Below, piece by piece: positions 1 to 8,695 of a stretch of DNA of 43,778 nt. Position numbers and translations under genes: made by a program. Within the stretch, counting starts at the first letter, position 1. Every line of letters starts with the position of its first letter. Location: assembly GCA_017650305.1 (NCBI GenBank), contig JAGCFD010000037.1:1-43778 (forward strand), written 5' to 3'. The notes below the pieces were generated by a model. It did not search any database, was not told the origin of the DNA, and saw nothing but the letters and a program-made list of their open reading frames with translations. Source of the DNA: Bacteroidales bacterium (GTDB lineage Bacteria > Bacteroidota > Bacteroidia > Bacteroidales > WCHB1-69).

Positions 1-260
1 CGGCAAACGTGAACAAAAATGCCGGCCAGAGCAAAAAGGAAACTAACTCTGATGGCTTTGCATTTTTGTAAACGCAAGCGCCTTTGCACGCCGCTGTTGG
101 AGGCCGGCCATTCACGCCGCGTCCGCACCGCATGTCGGCATCCCCGCCCGCGTGCTCTATGGGCAGGTGCCCCCCCCTAAAGCGCCCTAAGATTAAATGA
201 AAACGGTTGATTCTGCCGTCGGTCTCATCTTTGTTGTGCCATCATGTATATAATTACCAT
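1..260. other. Left-edge segment without a supported gene
   Basis: No convincing coding region is visible. One plus-strand frame is open from base 3 to a TAA at 69-71 and could be the last 22 codons of a gene entering from the left, but the residues are not recognisable. From about 80 the segment is GC-rich. Bases 126-169 are a 44-nt element with a related copy at 34901-34944, and the 11-mer at 86-96 (GCACGCCGCTG) recurs at 42386-42396. The stretch therefore looks like intergenic repeat material rather than gene. Confidence 0.5.
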
Positions 261-295
261 AAAAAAAATGGGCATCCTAAGATGTCCATTTTTTT
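261..295 (-). terminator. Rho-independent terminator after tRNA-Cys
   Basis: A 9-bp stem (268-276 with 281-289, one G-U pair) closes a 4-nt loop. It is flanked by A and T runs that extend the stem and give a U tract on the minus strand. It begins a few bases past the 3' end of the minus-strand tRNA-Cys, where its terminator is expected. Confidence 0.8.
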
Positions 296-296
296 G

Positions 297-367
297 AGGT
301 CTCTTCCAGATTCGAACTGGAGTCAACGGTTTTGCAGACCGGTACCTAACCACTCGGCCAAGAGACC
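297..367 (-). tRNA. tRNA-Cys (anticodon GCA)
   Basis: The reverse complement folds as a cloverleaf. The 7-bp acceptor stem is GGTCTCT/AGAGACC, the T arm is TCCAG-TTCGAAT-CTGGA, and the anticodon loop CTGCAAA gives GCA. The discriminator base is U, as in bacterial tRNA-Cys. CCA is not encoded. A matching promoter lies upstream at 383-413 and a terminator downstream at 261-295, so this is a single-gene unit. Confidence 0.95.
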
Positions 368-382
368 TTCATTATGAGACTG

Positions 383-413
383 CAAAAATACAATTCTTTT
401 TTGAAAAAACAAA
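383..413 (-). promoter_or_regulatory. Promoter of tRNA-Cys
   Basis: On the minus strand TTTG (413-410) is followed after 19 nt by TATTTTTG (390-383), a full match to the Bacteroidota -33/-7 consensus TTTG/TAnnTTTG. Transcription would begin about 8-10 nt before the tRNA. The promoter sits inside a 9-bp inverted repeat (TGAGACTGC at 375-383, GCAGTCTCA at 416-424). On the plus strand the second arm is followed by TTTTTA, so the same dyad may weakly terminate plus-strand transcription. Confidence 0.75.
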
Positions 414-492
414 TAGCAGTCTCATTTTTACCAACTATTTAATTTTCAATACTATAATAGTATCTACAAGGAGGATTCCGGTGAATTATTCC

Positions 493-927
493 CTATTTGT
501 TGGGGAATGGGATCACAATATCATCGCAATATGCACAACGGTAGGAGCGTTTTTTCTTGTCAACCAAATGGAATTCGTGGTCGAAATAGTGCTCCACAGA
601 AGTTACGCAGCGGGGGTTTTTGCAGTGGATAATGTTGATCACCTTCTCAGGCACTTCAAGTTTCACCTTCTTGACCGTTTTGCCGTTTTCGATAATGTTC
701 ACTGTGGCGTTTGGGTCAATCAGTCCCAGGAAGTCATAATTGATATCTATTACATTGTTGATTTTGATAATATCCTTTTTACCCATCTTGGCGCTGTAGG
801 CATTCATGATGAGCGCGACATTATAATCAGCCTTGTCGAGGTTGAGGTAATTGAACACTTGGATGCCATAGCCGGCCGTGATATGATCAATAACAATACC
901 TTTTTCTATACTTGTGATTTCTAACAT
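493..927 (-). CDS. pyrI: Aspartate carbamoyltransferase regulatory subunit PyrI
   Basis: This is the regulatory chain of class B aspartate transcarbamoylase, which binds effector nucleotides and holds the catalytic trimers together in the cytoplasm. The 144 residues match the family length. The N-terminal part is the nucleotide-binding domain. The C-terminal zinc domain has the four expected cysteines, C102 and C107 (HCKNPRC) and C131 and C134 (YRCAYC), all seven positions before their E. coli equivalents. The ATG start lies 15 nt after the pyrB stop, so pyrB and pyrI form an operon. Little doubt about identity. Confidence 0.97.
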   Translation of the reverse strand: MLEITSIEKGIVIDHITAGYGIQVFNYLNLDKADYNVALIMNAYSAKMGKKDIIKINNVIDINYDFLGLIDPNATVNIIENGKTVKKVKLEVPEKVINIIHCKNPRCVTSVEHYFDHEFHLVDKKKRSYRCAYCDDIVIPFPNK

Positions 928-942
928 AATGCGTTGATTTTA

Positions 943-1866
943 CTAGTAAATACCAAGAAGTTTCAGAATAAGGGCCATGCGGACGAACATGCCGTTTTTG
1001 GCCTGGTTGAAATATTGGGCGCGTGGGTCGGCGTCAACCTCAACACTGATTTCGTTCACGCGAGGCAGCGGGTGCAGGATGTAGGTGTCGGGGCGTGCGT
1101 AAGTCATCTTCTCCGCATCCAAGATGAAGCGGTCTTTCAAACGGATATAATCTTCCTCATTGAAGAAGCGTTCTCTTTGCACACGGGTCATGTACAAAAA
1201 GTCAAGCTGTCCCATATAGGGTTCCATCTTGTCAACCTCTTGGAATGGGATACCTTTTTTCTTGACGACCTCCTCGCGGATGTACTCGGGCACGCGCAAC
1301 TCTTCGGGGGAGATGAAGATAAACTTGACGCCCTCATAATTACTGAGGAACTTAACAAGGGAGTGGACGGTACGGCCGAACTTCAAGTCGCCGCAGAAAC
1401 CGTAGGTCTTGTTCTCCACGCCACCGCGCAAGCGCTCAATGGTGAGGATGTCGGTCAAGGTCTGGGTGGGGTGCTGATGGCCACCGTCACCGGCATTGAT
1501 GAGCGGCATCTTGATGTAGTGGGAAGCCATACGCGGAGCGCCCTCTTTTGGATGGCGCATGGCAGCGATATCGGCATAGCACTCGATTGTGCGCAACGTA
1601 TCGGCAATGCTCTCTCCTTTGGCAGTGGAACTGGAGTTAGGCTCGGAAAAACCAATCACCTTGCCGCCCAAACGCAACATGGCAGCCTCGAAGCTGAAGC
1701 GCGTACGTGTGCTCGGCTCATAAAAAAGAGTTGCCAGGATTTTTCCCTCACAACTCTTACTGTATTTTTCCGGATCGGCGATAATTTGATGCGCCAAATC
1801 AAAGATCTCACGGAACTCCTCACGCGTGAAATCTGACGGATCTATCAAACTTCTGTTCTTTAACAC
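943..1866 (-). CDS. pyrB: Aspartate carbamoyltransferase catalytic subunit PyrB
   Basis: PyrB makes N-carbamoyl-aspartate from carbamoyl phosphate and aspartate, the committed step of pyrimidine synthesis. The 307-residue length is normal. The carbamoyl-phosphate loop STRTR is at residues 52-56, an HPTQ motif follows in the middle, and HPLPRVNE lies near the C-terminus. The start is a GTG (1866-1864), chosen because a strong AAGGAGGA sits 6-7 nt upstream and the alignment begins there. A promoter box at 1945-1938 leaves a leader of roughly 65 nt. No attenuator was seen in that leader. Confidence 0.97.
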   Translation of the reverse strand: MLKNRSLIDPSDFTREEFREIFDLAHQIIADPEKYSKSCEGKILATLFYEPSTRTRFSFEAAMLRLGGKVIGFSEPNSSSTAKGESIADTLRTIECYADIAAMRHPKEGAPRMASHYIKMPLINAGDGGHQHPTQTLTDILTIERLRGGVENKTYGFCGDLKFGRTVHSLVKFLSNYEGVKFIFISPEELRVPEYIREEVVKKKGIPFQEVDKMEPYMGQLDFLYMTRVQRERFFNEEDYIRLKDRFILDAEKMTYARPDTYILHPLPRVNEISVEVDADPRAQYFNQAKNGMFVRMALILKLLGIY

Positions 1867-1872
1867 AATGAA

Positions 1873-1880
1873 TCCTCCTT
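1873..1880 (-). promoter_or_regulatory. Strong Shine-Dalgarno of pyrB
   Basis: AAGGAGGA on the minus strand is placed 6-7 nt before a GTG codon. Such a strong site is unusual in this phylum and supports the GTG as the pyrB start. The same 11-mer AAGGAGGATTC occurs on the opposite strand at 466-476, just past the pyrI stop, perhaps by chance. Confidence 0.7.
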
Positions 1881-1937
1881 TTATTTTATGATGAATAATA
1901 AATTATATCCCTATTTAACCCCATACAAACGACCTCG

Positions 1938-1945
1938 CAAAAATA
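1938..1945 (-). promoter_or_regulatory. Promoter -7 box of pyrBI
   Basis: TATTTTTG on the minus strand (TAnnTTTG consensus) lies about 72 nt before the pyrB GTG, between pyrB and the porU stop. No convincing -33 TTTG was found. Confidence 0.5.
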
Positions 1946-2028
1946 GGAAAAAATTTTTATTCTCGTCATGGTGTTGAAAAAAATATTGAGCAAGAGCCGT
2001 CAGCTGTTGTCCAAAACCAATAGACACA

Positions 2029-5000
2029 CTACAACACCACCAATTTTTCAATCATCTCAGCAGTTTCCAGATCTTGATTACGCACACGTAGGCGATACAT
2101 ATAGACACCCTTCCCTATCTTGTCGCCAAAATCATCCAAACCATCCCAGGAGATCGGGAAACTACGGTTGCCGTCAAGAATCTGGGTGGTGTTAATCGTC
2201 TTCACCAGTTTTCCGGATATGGTGAATATCTGCACTTGGATATCAAACACGCCACCGGAACGGTTATGCTCAAAATAGAAGTCAGTGTGGGTAGTGAAAG
2301 GATTGGGGTAGTTGAGCACATGACTCAGGGTAAGTTTCTCATCGGAGACAACCTCAAAGGTGAGCTCTTTTTCTGCATGGTTGTTATTGATATCCCATGC
2401 TCGGAACATGATAGTGTGTTTGCCAACGCTCTGCTCGCTCATCTGATATCGAACCGTGCCCACATTGAAACTGTCTTTCTCAGTCTGATAGTAGTCGTTG
2501 AGGATGACTTGAGTCTCTGAAAATCCATCAATGACTGCCGTCAAGTCATGGCCGATGCCATTACCTGTGGTGTTGATTCCATAGTTGTCTTTAATCTTGG
2601 CAATCAGCACTGGCGTACTGTTCACGATTCCGCCATTGACAAAATTCTCATCGTTCAAAAAGAGTTCGATTTCAGGGCCCTCTTTATCATTAAGTCCCGC
2701 CGTGTCGGTGCCGCCGATGATGATGTCTGAGAAGGCTCCGGCCGCATCACCTGAAGAGCTCCGCGCATAGTAGCTGATTTTCCCGTTCCCATAGTTATAG
2801 TTGATGTCTTTGGGCACATAGAACGAGAAGGTGAAATGACCGTCTCGAACGGTGTTATTACCTTTAAAAAGGATGCTTTTTTGAACTTCAAAGGAGAACG
2901 GCAAGCTGTTAGGATCGTTTTGCAATGTTGAGACCATCTCTGACTTGTCATAAACCGACGGGAAAATAGTTCCATTAAAATTCGTCATCATCACACCCTG
3001 GTCATCCGCAATGTGTCCGCTCACCGTAACCTTGGAGAAGGCGCGGAGGGTGTCTTGTTCGCTTCCGACCAGATGATGGTTGATAGAATCTGTCACCACC
3101 TTGTAGTGTGGCACCGCCAAAGGCATAGAGGGGTCTCCATACAAGACGAACATTCCCAATGAGGAAGAGGATCCGCCATACTTGTTTTTACCATGTATCT
3201 CCAACTCACCAACAGTTGGGTATCGCCCGTACTGTTCCTTGTCAAAAACAAACCGGAACAGATAATCACCGTATGAGTTGTTGGAATAAGACCAAGCCTC
3301 TCGGGTGGCAGTGATAAGGGCTACAGCTCCTCCGTGGTCATTGAAAAAGACCATGTCGGCTGGTGCTGTCGTTGGACGGTCATAAAAACCGAAGGTGCAA
3401 GAGAGGGTTAGCATCAATGGCTGATTGTACCGGTTAGACCACTTGTTGATGTCATCCATCTCCAGAATGCGTTCAGCCGCCCAGCCGTCCTTGCCACTGT
3501 GACCGATGTACGTCAGCATCAGCGCCCCGCGGTTCATGCGGTTGTTGATGGCGGTGGTCACATCCGGATAGCGCTGCCCGCCGGCATTGGAAACCTGCTG
3601 ATAGGCATCCAAATATATCTTGTCGAAGTTAATGTTCGGATTTGCATTCTTGACACGTTTGACAAAAACGGTGTCGGCATGGGCAACAAAATCGTTACCC
3701 TCCTCATCATCCGCCACAAAAGCCATGATATTACGCCAGTCAGAGAGATTGGAGATGACGGAAGACTCTTCACCGACAAGATTTGTATGGGTGGTATACT
3801 CAATGCTTTTATCCACAGCTGTTGCCGCTTGGGCTGCTGTGGAAGCGGGGAAACGTCCTATTGGAAGGTCATAAAGACCACCATAAACGCCGCCTTCACC
3901 ATCATCCAGCAAGCCTAACAGATCATCGCAGGAATAGGAGCGGGTTTCTGAAATATAATGTTCCGTATTGATATATTGATAGTTAGGAACAAAGGACTTG
4001 GTGTTGGCAACTCTGCCACGATAATCGTAACACGGACGACCAAAAAGTAACAGATATTTAGGATATTGGCCACCTGACCGGTCATACATCATCTTGGCAA
4101 AATCCCGAATTGCCAGGGGATCCTGCGATCCGCTCGAGAATTCATTGTACACCTGTTGGATCGTCACCACCTTGACATTCAACCCATCATTAGTGCGACG
4201 GAAACTTGCCAATCGGTCAGCCTGCGTCTTGAAGTTAGGATGAGTCACTATTATCAAGTCCACGTCAGAAAGGGCGTGAAGATTTTGGTTGGGAACCGAG
4301 CCCATCGGGGTCACACTGTAATAGTCAGAGCCACTGAATACATAGAATTTGCGCAGGGTATCGGTTATCACTTTAAAGGAGGCGCCGTCGCTTGTGGCTT
4401 GGAGCGTGAAGCGGACACTTTGGGATGGGTCCGTCACATCCCAAACATTGGTGGCTGGCGTGGCTCCGGAAATCACAAATTCCGTCACCCTCCCATTACC
4501 GACGGTGGCCGGATTGCAAAATGGAAACTGAGACGTGTACATTGTCAGGCTGCAGGGCATTTGTATCTCAATCCAGTCCAAATAAGCGGTAGAGGTGGTG
4601 GTGGGTTTATTATAGTCCAAAGTGAAATTCTGAGATTTGCCAGAGGGAGTGAAGGAAAATACACTGGAAGCCAATGACGCCATGACTGACGAATTGATGG
4701 CACCAGCTGGCAGAGTACCGACAACACTGTTGTTTACAGACACTTGCATGCGTGACGAAGAGCTGGATATGGCGGCAATAGCAACAGAAGCATAACCCGT
4801 GGCGCCAGTCGGCACGGGCGTGCCAAAGGAATATTGCCGCGTTGTCGTAATGTCAAAGATGTCTCCGAACCACTCTCTGCCTGTCTCGCCCATGTTATAC
4901 AGGTCGTTTTCAATAAAGTCGTAATGGATATAGTTGCGCACGGTCTCATTGGCTTGCAAAGAAGAGTTGTCAACAGAGGAAATGCGCTTCTTCAGCCCCA

Positions 5001-5871
5001 CGCCTGGCGTGTTCGTAACAAAATAATACGAAGAGTCTGAATAGATGTTGGTGGCATGATGAAATATCTGATCATCGGAATCATATCTCCAGCTGTGAGG
5101 GGACTGTCCATAAAAAATGAAATAGTCACCGTTATCAAAAGAGCCGTCACCATTGTCAAAAACAAGTATGGGGAGTTCCATCAGGTCGTCAGGATGCGGC
5201 GTGCCAGCCACTTCCGGCAACATAGCTCCGCCATTACCAAAGATGGCCAATTGTGCAGACATGATAGGGGGTTGCATACCCATAGCTATCAAATCGTCAT
5301 ACGAAACCCGGTACATGCCCGTGCGGGTAAGTGCACAGCGATACCACTGACCAGTTGCCAGTATGGATTGTGCGGCATAGTCTTTGGCCGCCTTGGCTCT
5401 GGAGACCCGAGTCCCCTGGACCGTAACCGTAACAGACTTCAAACGACTGTATTGACCAGGAGCTGTCTCAATGATTGGGACAAAAGAGAGCAGCAAATAT
5501 GGCCTCTTTCGTTCGTTGGCTGATATCGTCTTGACTGATATTTTTTTCTGATGAAAATCATCGGGAATCAACGAAGACTCTGCAGCGCTGACAGCCTCAT
5601 ATTCGGCATGGGAGACCGTCACCTCATAGCTCTCATAAAAATCAGGCATGGGAATCATCTCATAAACAGCTGGCAAATACGGATTATCTTGCAAATATAC
5701 CGCATCTTCAAAAGTCATGAAAGAGACAGAACGCTCCTCAGAAAAGGTGTGTGTCACAGGAGATTTCCAAGAAAAAGAAAATTTTTTTTCGTATTTTTGA
5801 GCCTGAATGTCAGCAACTTGAAAAAAAATAAAGATAAAAAACAACAGGAAGACCCAATATTTTTTTCTCAT
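2029..5871 (-). CDS. porU: Type IX secretion system sortase PorU
   Basis: PorU is the outer-membrane, surface-exposed cysteine peptidase of the gingipain (C25) family. It removes the C-terminal sorting domain of T9SS cargo and joins the cargo to anionic lipopolysaccharide. The 1280 residues begin with a signal peptide (hydrophobic core about 5-20, ending near IQAQ). The C25 catalytic domain carries a GHSG histidine at about H791 and a cysteine at about C825 in TLSCTFGF, a spacing typical of the family. The C-terminus is itself a T9SS-type domain: YPNPF, then KLVKTI, then GKGVYMYRLRV. The protein is somewhat longer than P. gingivalis PorU, which has about 1158 residues. The gene is divergent from the porP-gldJ pair, recalling the gldJ/porU linkage of Flavobacterium. 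No porV is seen beside it. Confidence 0.93.
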   Translation of the reverse strand: MRKKYWVFLLFFIFIFFQVADIQAQKYEKKFSFSWKSPVTHTFSEERSVSFMTFEDAVYLQDNPYLPAVYEMIPMPDFYESYEVTVSHAEYEAVSAAESSLIPDDFHQKKISVKTISANERKRPYLLLSFVPIIETAPGQYSRLKSVTVTVQGTRVSRAKAAKDYAAQSILATGQWYRCALTRTGMYRVSYDDLIAMGMQPPIMSAQLAIFGNGGAMLPEVAGTPHPDDLMELPILVFDNGDGSFDNGDYFIFYGQSPHSWRYDSDDQIFHHATNIYSDSSYYFVTNTPGVGLKKRISSVDNSSLQANETVRNYIHYDFIENDLYNMGETGREWFGDIFDITTTRQYSFGTPVPTGATGYASVAIAAISSSSSRMQVSVNNSVVGTLPAGAINSSVMASLASSVFSFTPSGKSQNFTLDYNKPTTTSTAYLDWIEIQMPCSLTMYTSQFPFCNPATVGNGRVTEFVISGATPATNVWDVTDPSQSVRFTLQATSDGASFKVITDTLRKFYVFSGSDYYSVTPMGSVPNQNLHALSDVDLIIVTHPNFKTQADRLASFRRTNDGLNVKVVTIQQVYNEFSSGSQDPLAIRDFAKMMYDRSGGQYPKYLLLFGRPCYDYRGRVANTKSFVPNYQYINTEHYISETRSYSCDDLLGLLDDGEGGVYGGLYDLPIGRFPASTAAQAATAVDKSIEYTTHTNLVGEESSVISNLSDWRNIMAFVADDEEGNDFVAHADTVFVKRVKNANPNINFDKIYLDAYQQVSNAGGQRYPDVTTAINNRMNRGALMLTYIGHSGKDGWAAERILEMDDINKWSNRYNQPLMLTLSCTFGFYDRPTTAPADMVFFNDHGGAVALITATREAWSYSNNSYGDYLFRFVFDKEQYGRYPTVGELEIHGKNKYGGSSSSLGMFVLYGDPSMPLAVPHYKVVTDSINHHLVGSEQDTLRAFSKVTVSGHIADDQGVMMTNFNGTIFPSVYDKSEMVSTLQNDPNSLPFSFEVQKSILFKGNNTVRDGHFTFSFYVPKDINYNYGNGKISYYARSSSGDAAGAFSDIIIGGTDTAGLNDKEGPEIELFLNDENFVNGGIVNSTPVLIAKIKDNYGINTTGNGIGHDLTAVIDGFSETQVILNDYYQTEKDSFNVGTVRYQMSEQSVGKHTIMFRAWDINNNHAEKELTFEVVSDEKLTLSHVLNYPNPFTTHTDFYFEHNRSGGVFDIQVQIFTISGKLVKTINTTQILDGNRSFPISWDGLDDFGDKIGKGVYMYRLRVRNQDLETAEMIEKLVVL

Positions 5872-5946
5872 TCTTCGTTAATTTTAAATACAAAACGTTT
5901 GCTGATAGATAACGAATCAAGATTGTTATTATTGCAGTGTTTGTAA

Positions 5947-5954
5947 CAAAATTA
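5947..5954 (-). promoter_or_regulatory. Possible promoter -7 box of porU
   Basis: TAATTTTG on the minus strand fits TAnnTTTG and lies 76 nt upstream of the porU ATG. The surrounding AT-rich intergenic stretch makes chance matches likely. Confidence 0.4.
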
Positions 5955-5985
5955 TATTTATTAAAGTATAATATAAACTTTTTTG

Positions 5986-5993
5986 TATTTTTG
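5986..5993 (+). promoter_or_regulatory. Promoter -7 box of porP-gldJ
   Basis: TATTTTTG followed by CACGC lies 22 nt before the porP ATG. It faces away from the possible porU promoter, so the two T9SS units are divergently transcribed from a 144-bp spacer. No clear -33 box is present. Confidence 0.6.
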
Positions 5994-6015
5994 CACGCTA
6001 TAAAAATTTTCAGAT

Positions 6016-7074
6016 ATGCGTAACCGAATCATAATCCTACTCGCAGCCATATTGTCTGTTGGTTTCTTTAAGGCCAGCGCGCAAGATGCCTTGTTTTCAC
6101 AGTATTATGCCAATCCATTATACTTGAATCCAGCCATGGCCGGCACCAACGTGTGTCCGCGTATTGCTTTCCATTTTCGCGACCAATGGCCCGCTGCCTC
6201 TGGTACGTTTATGTCCTACACGGCATCGTATGACGAGCACTTCGACAAACTGTCGGGTGGTATTGGCGTACTTCTTTTTGGCGACCGCGCTGGTGAAGGT
6301 GGCTGTATCAACACCTACAACGCCAGTTTCATGTACTCCTTCAAGGTAAAAATCGCCAAGAAGTTCAACATGCGTTTAGCCTTGCAAGCAACCTACCAGA
6401 ACAAATCCTTGAATTGGAACGCCTTGACTTTCGGGGATATGATTGACCCGAAATATGGTTTCGTATATCAGACCAACGAGCAACAACCTGGCAAATTGAG
6501 TCGTAGCATCTTCGACATGTCTGCAGGTATTTTGGGTTATACGCCTCACGTCTATTTCGGTGCAGCCGCCCACCATATCACCAGACCTTATCAAGGATTC
6601 CTGGTGCAGAGTGGTTCCGACGCCCCTGAAGCTCGACTTCCTGTAAAATGGACTGCTCACGTCGGCGCATATTTCGATCTGAAACGCAAGAGCAAAAAAG
6701 AGACATCCTTTGGTGATATCTCTATCAGCCCGAACTTCATCTATGAACACCAAATGTGTTTCAACTATTTCAACGAGGGCTTCTATCTGAACTTCTACCC
6801 CTTCACCGTGGGTGCCTGGCTGCGTCACGGCCTGACCTACCACTACGTGGATGAAATTGACAACAACAACAATAGGGACATCTACAATCTGGATGCTTTC
6901 ATCGTGATGTTCGGCATCGAATACAACTGGTTTAAGATTGGCTACTCCTACGATGTCACCATCAGCAAACTGGCCAATGTGACCGGTGGCAGCCACGAGG
7001 TATCCCTGCAACTCCTTCTGCCTTGTCCTAACAAGAGACAAGCTCTGAAAGACCTCAAGTGCCCGTCTTTCTAA
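6016..7074 (+). CDS. PorP/SprF family type IX secretion membrane protein
   Basis: This is an outer-membrane barrel of the PorP/SprF family. Members work with the T9SS in secretion, and SprF-type members are often paired with a particular cargo or surface adhesin. The 352 residues start with a signal peptide (about 1-22, ending KASAQ). The family signature follows directly: QDALFSQYYANPLYLNPAMAG, then a region of alternating beta strands ending in an aromatic-rich C-terminus. gldJ follows 58 nt downstream, so the two are probably co-transcribed. No large adhesin gene is adjacent, so core PorP is more likely than a cargo-specific SprF, but the two cannot be separated without an alignment. Confidence 0.9.
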   Translation: MRNRIIILLAAILSVGFFKASAQDALFSQYYANPLYLNPAMAGTNVCPRIAFHFRDQWPAASGTFMSYTASYDEHFDKLSGGIGVLLFGDRAGEGGCINTYNASFMYSFKVKIAKKFNMRLALQATYQNKSLNWNALTFGDMIDPKYGFVYQTNEQQPGKLSRSIFDMSAGILGYTPHVYFGAAAHHITRPYQGFLVQSGSDAPEARLPVKWTAHVGAYFDLKRKSKKETSFGDISISPNFIYEHQMCFNYFNEGFYLNFYPFTVGAWLRHGLTYHYVDEIDNNNNRDIYNLDAFIVMFGIEYNWFKIGYSYDVTISKLANVTGGSHEVSLQLLLPCPNKRQALKDLKCPSF

Positions 7075-7132
7075 CATCATCTGCCAATTTACTAACTTGA
7101 ATCATTAACAGAAAATAATAACATTAAAAACA

Positions 7133-8641
7133 ATGAATACATTCAAAAAAGTATCAACCGTATTTTTTATCATGGCCTTGGTGTTTGGCATGACTTCTTG
7201 TAAGAAAGAGTCTTCACCTACTACGGGCTGGACCTACAATGACGCGAAGAACGGCGGTTTTGAAGTAGCTCCTTTCGAAGAACAAGCTACAGGACCCGGC
7301 CTTGTCTTCATTGAAGGCGGTACCTTTGTGATGGGCCAGATGGAAGAAGATGTGATGAAAGATTGGAACAACACGCCGCGCCGCGTGTCTGTCGCCTCTT
7401 TCTACATGGACGAGTGCGAGATTTCCAATGTGGACTATCTCGAATACCTTTATTGGCTGGAGAGAGTCTTCATCCCGCAAGACTTGAAGGTGGTGTACGA
7501 CAATGCCGTGCCCGATGAGAATGTTTGGCGTGACCGTCTCGGCTACAATGAGCCGGATGTGGAATACTACTTCCGCCATCCTGCCTACAGACATTATCCT
7601 GTGGTGGGCGTCAACTGGCTCCAGGCCACCAACTATGCCGCATGGCGTACCGACCGTGTCAACGAGAAAATCTTGGCCGACCGCGGTTATGTGGAATATG
7701 CTGAGACCCCAACTGCTGAAGGTTATTTCAACACCGATGCATACCTGACCTATGAAACCTACGAGGCTGAAGGTCAAAAACGTCTCCGCTATATCTCTTC
7801 CGGTGAATACCGTAATGTAAAAATGGAAGACGGCATCCTGCTGCCCAAATACCGCCTCCCTACCGAGGCTGAGTGGGAATACGCCGCCTACGGTCTGATT
7901 GGCAACACCCTCAACGAGCGCGTGCTCGAGCGTAAAGTATATCCGTGGAACGGTCAACAACTCCGTACCGAAGATAAGAAATACTACGGTAACTACATGA
8001 CCAACATCCGTAGAGGCCGCGGTGACTATATGGGTATCGCCAGCTCCTTGAATGATGCCGGCTTCAAGACCAAAGAGGTTTACTCCGACTGGCCAAACGA
8101 CTACGGCTTGTATCAAATGGCTGGTAACGTTGCCGAATGGGTGATGGATGTCTACAGACAAAGCTCCCACGACGATGTGACCGAATACAACCCGTTCCGT
8201 GGTAACTACTTCGAGACCAAACAGCTCCTCGAAGACGGAACCGTGGCTGAACGTGACAGCGTCGGTAAAATCCCGATGGTTCCCGTTTCCGACTTCAAAA
8301 ACGACAGACGTCGTAACTATCGTGCCGCCGACAACAAGAACTACCTCGATGGCGACTGGCAGTCACTGCAAGACATGGACAGCTGGACCAACGCCACCAC
8401 CAACACGGAAGCTACCGAGCAGATGTACCGCAAGAGTAACAACAACTACGAATACTCTCTGGTCAGCGACCAAGCCCGTGTTTACAAGGGCGGTTCTTGG
8501 CGCGACATCCCTTACTGGTCTGCTCCCGGCTCCCGCCGTTACATGGATGAGGATGAGTCTACCGACTATATCGGCTTCCGTTGTGCCATGGCCCGCGTAG
8601 GCGGCCAGACTCAAGGCAGCAAAGCTAAAAAGATAAAATAA
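7133..8641 (+). CDS. gldJ: GldJ-like T9SS/gliding lipoprotein with FGE fold
   Basis: This lipoprotein has a formylglycine-generating-enzyme (FGE-sulfatase) fold. GldJ and its relatives GldK/PorK use the fold structurally, as periplasmic parts of the T9SS machinery. The signal peptide ends at C23 in a lipobox (GMTSC). Segments resembling GldJ are GPGLVFIEGGTFVMG, the DDVM/DWNNTPRR stretch, YLEYLYWLERVF and YPVVGVNWLQA. The C-terminal FGE motifs are AGNVAEWVMD, GGSWRD and GFRCAM. At 502 residues it is a little shorter than Flavobacterium GldJ. The family identity is clear; GldJ is preferred over PorK/GldK because of the N-terminal GW-YND-K-GGFEV pattern and the porU linkage. A terminator hairpin follows the stop. 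Confidence 0.85.
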   Translation: MNTFKKVSTVFFIMALVFGMTSCKKESSPTTGWTYNDAKNGGFEVAPFEEQATGPGLVFIEGGTFVMGQMEEDVMKDWNNTPRRVSVASFYMDECEISNVDYLEYLYWLERVFIPQDLKVVYDNAVPDENVWRDRLGYNEPDVEYYFRHPAYRHYPVVGVNWLQATNYAAWRTDRVNEKILADRGYVEYAETPTAEGYFNTDAYLTYETYEAEGQKRLRYISSGEYRNVKMEDGILLPKYRLPTEAEWEYAAYGLIGNTLNERVLERKVYPWNGQQLRTEDKKYYGNYMTNIRRGRGDYMGIASSLNDAGFKTKEVYSDWPNDYGLYQMAGNVAEWVMDVYRQSSHDDVTEYNPFRGNYFETKQLLEDGTVAERDSVGKIPMVPVSDFKNDRRRNYRAADNKNYLDGDWQSLQDMDSWTNATTNTEATEQMYRKSNNNYEYSLVSDQARVYKGGSWRDIPYWSAPGSRRYMDEDESTDYIGFRCAMARVGGQTQGSKAKKIK

Positions 8642-8664
8642 TCTATACAATTTTATATTAACAG

Positions 8665-8695
8665 AAAGAGGATGTCCTAACGGTCATCCTCTTTT
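8665..8695 (+). terminator. Terminator after gldJ
   Basis: A perfect 10-bp stem (8665-8674 with 8685-8694) with a 10-nt loop is followed by TTTG. It separates the plus-strand porP-gldJ unit from the convergent minus-strand genes. The stop codon of the minus-strand gene at 8677 lies inside the hairpin, so it may serve both strands. Confidence 0.75.

Noticed and set aside
3..71. 3' end of a gene entering from the left edge
   Set aside because: Only 22 codons are visible, with no recognisable motif; not enough to call.
481..924. A plus-strand reading frame with a GTG start preceded by AAGGAGG
   Set aside because: It lies exactly antisense to pyrI, which has clear zinc ligands and family length. 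The product resembles nothing, so the ribosome-site match is taken as chance.
934..1836. A 300-codon plus-strand frame opposite pyrB
   Set aside because: Shadow of pyrB; the minus-strand product matches aspartate carbamoyltransferase throughout.
7214..8170. A 318-codon minus-strand frame opposite gldJ
   Set aside because: Complement of the GldJ coding sequence; no family resemblance and no promoter.
7133..8641. A true formylglycine-generating enzyme that activates sulfatases
   Set aside because: No sulfatase gene is nearby, the N-terminal half matches GldJ, and it lies in a T9SS locus as a lipoprotein.
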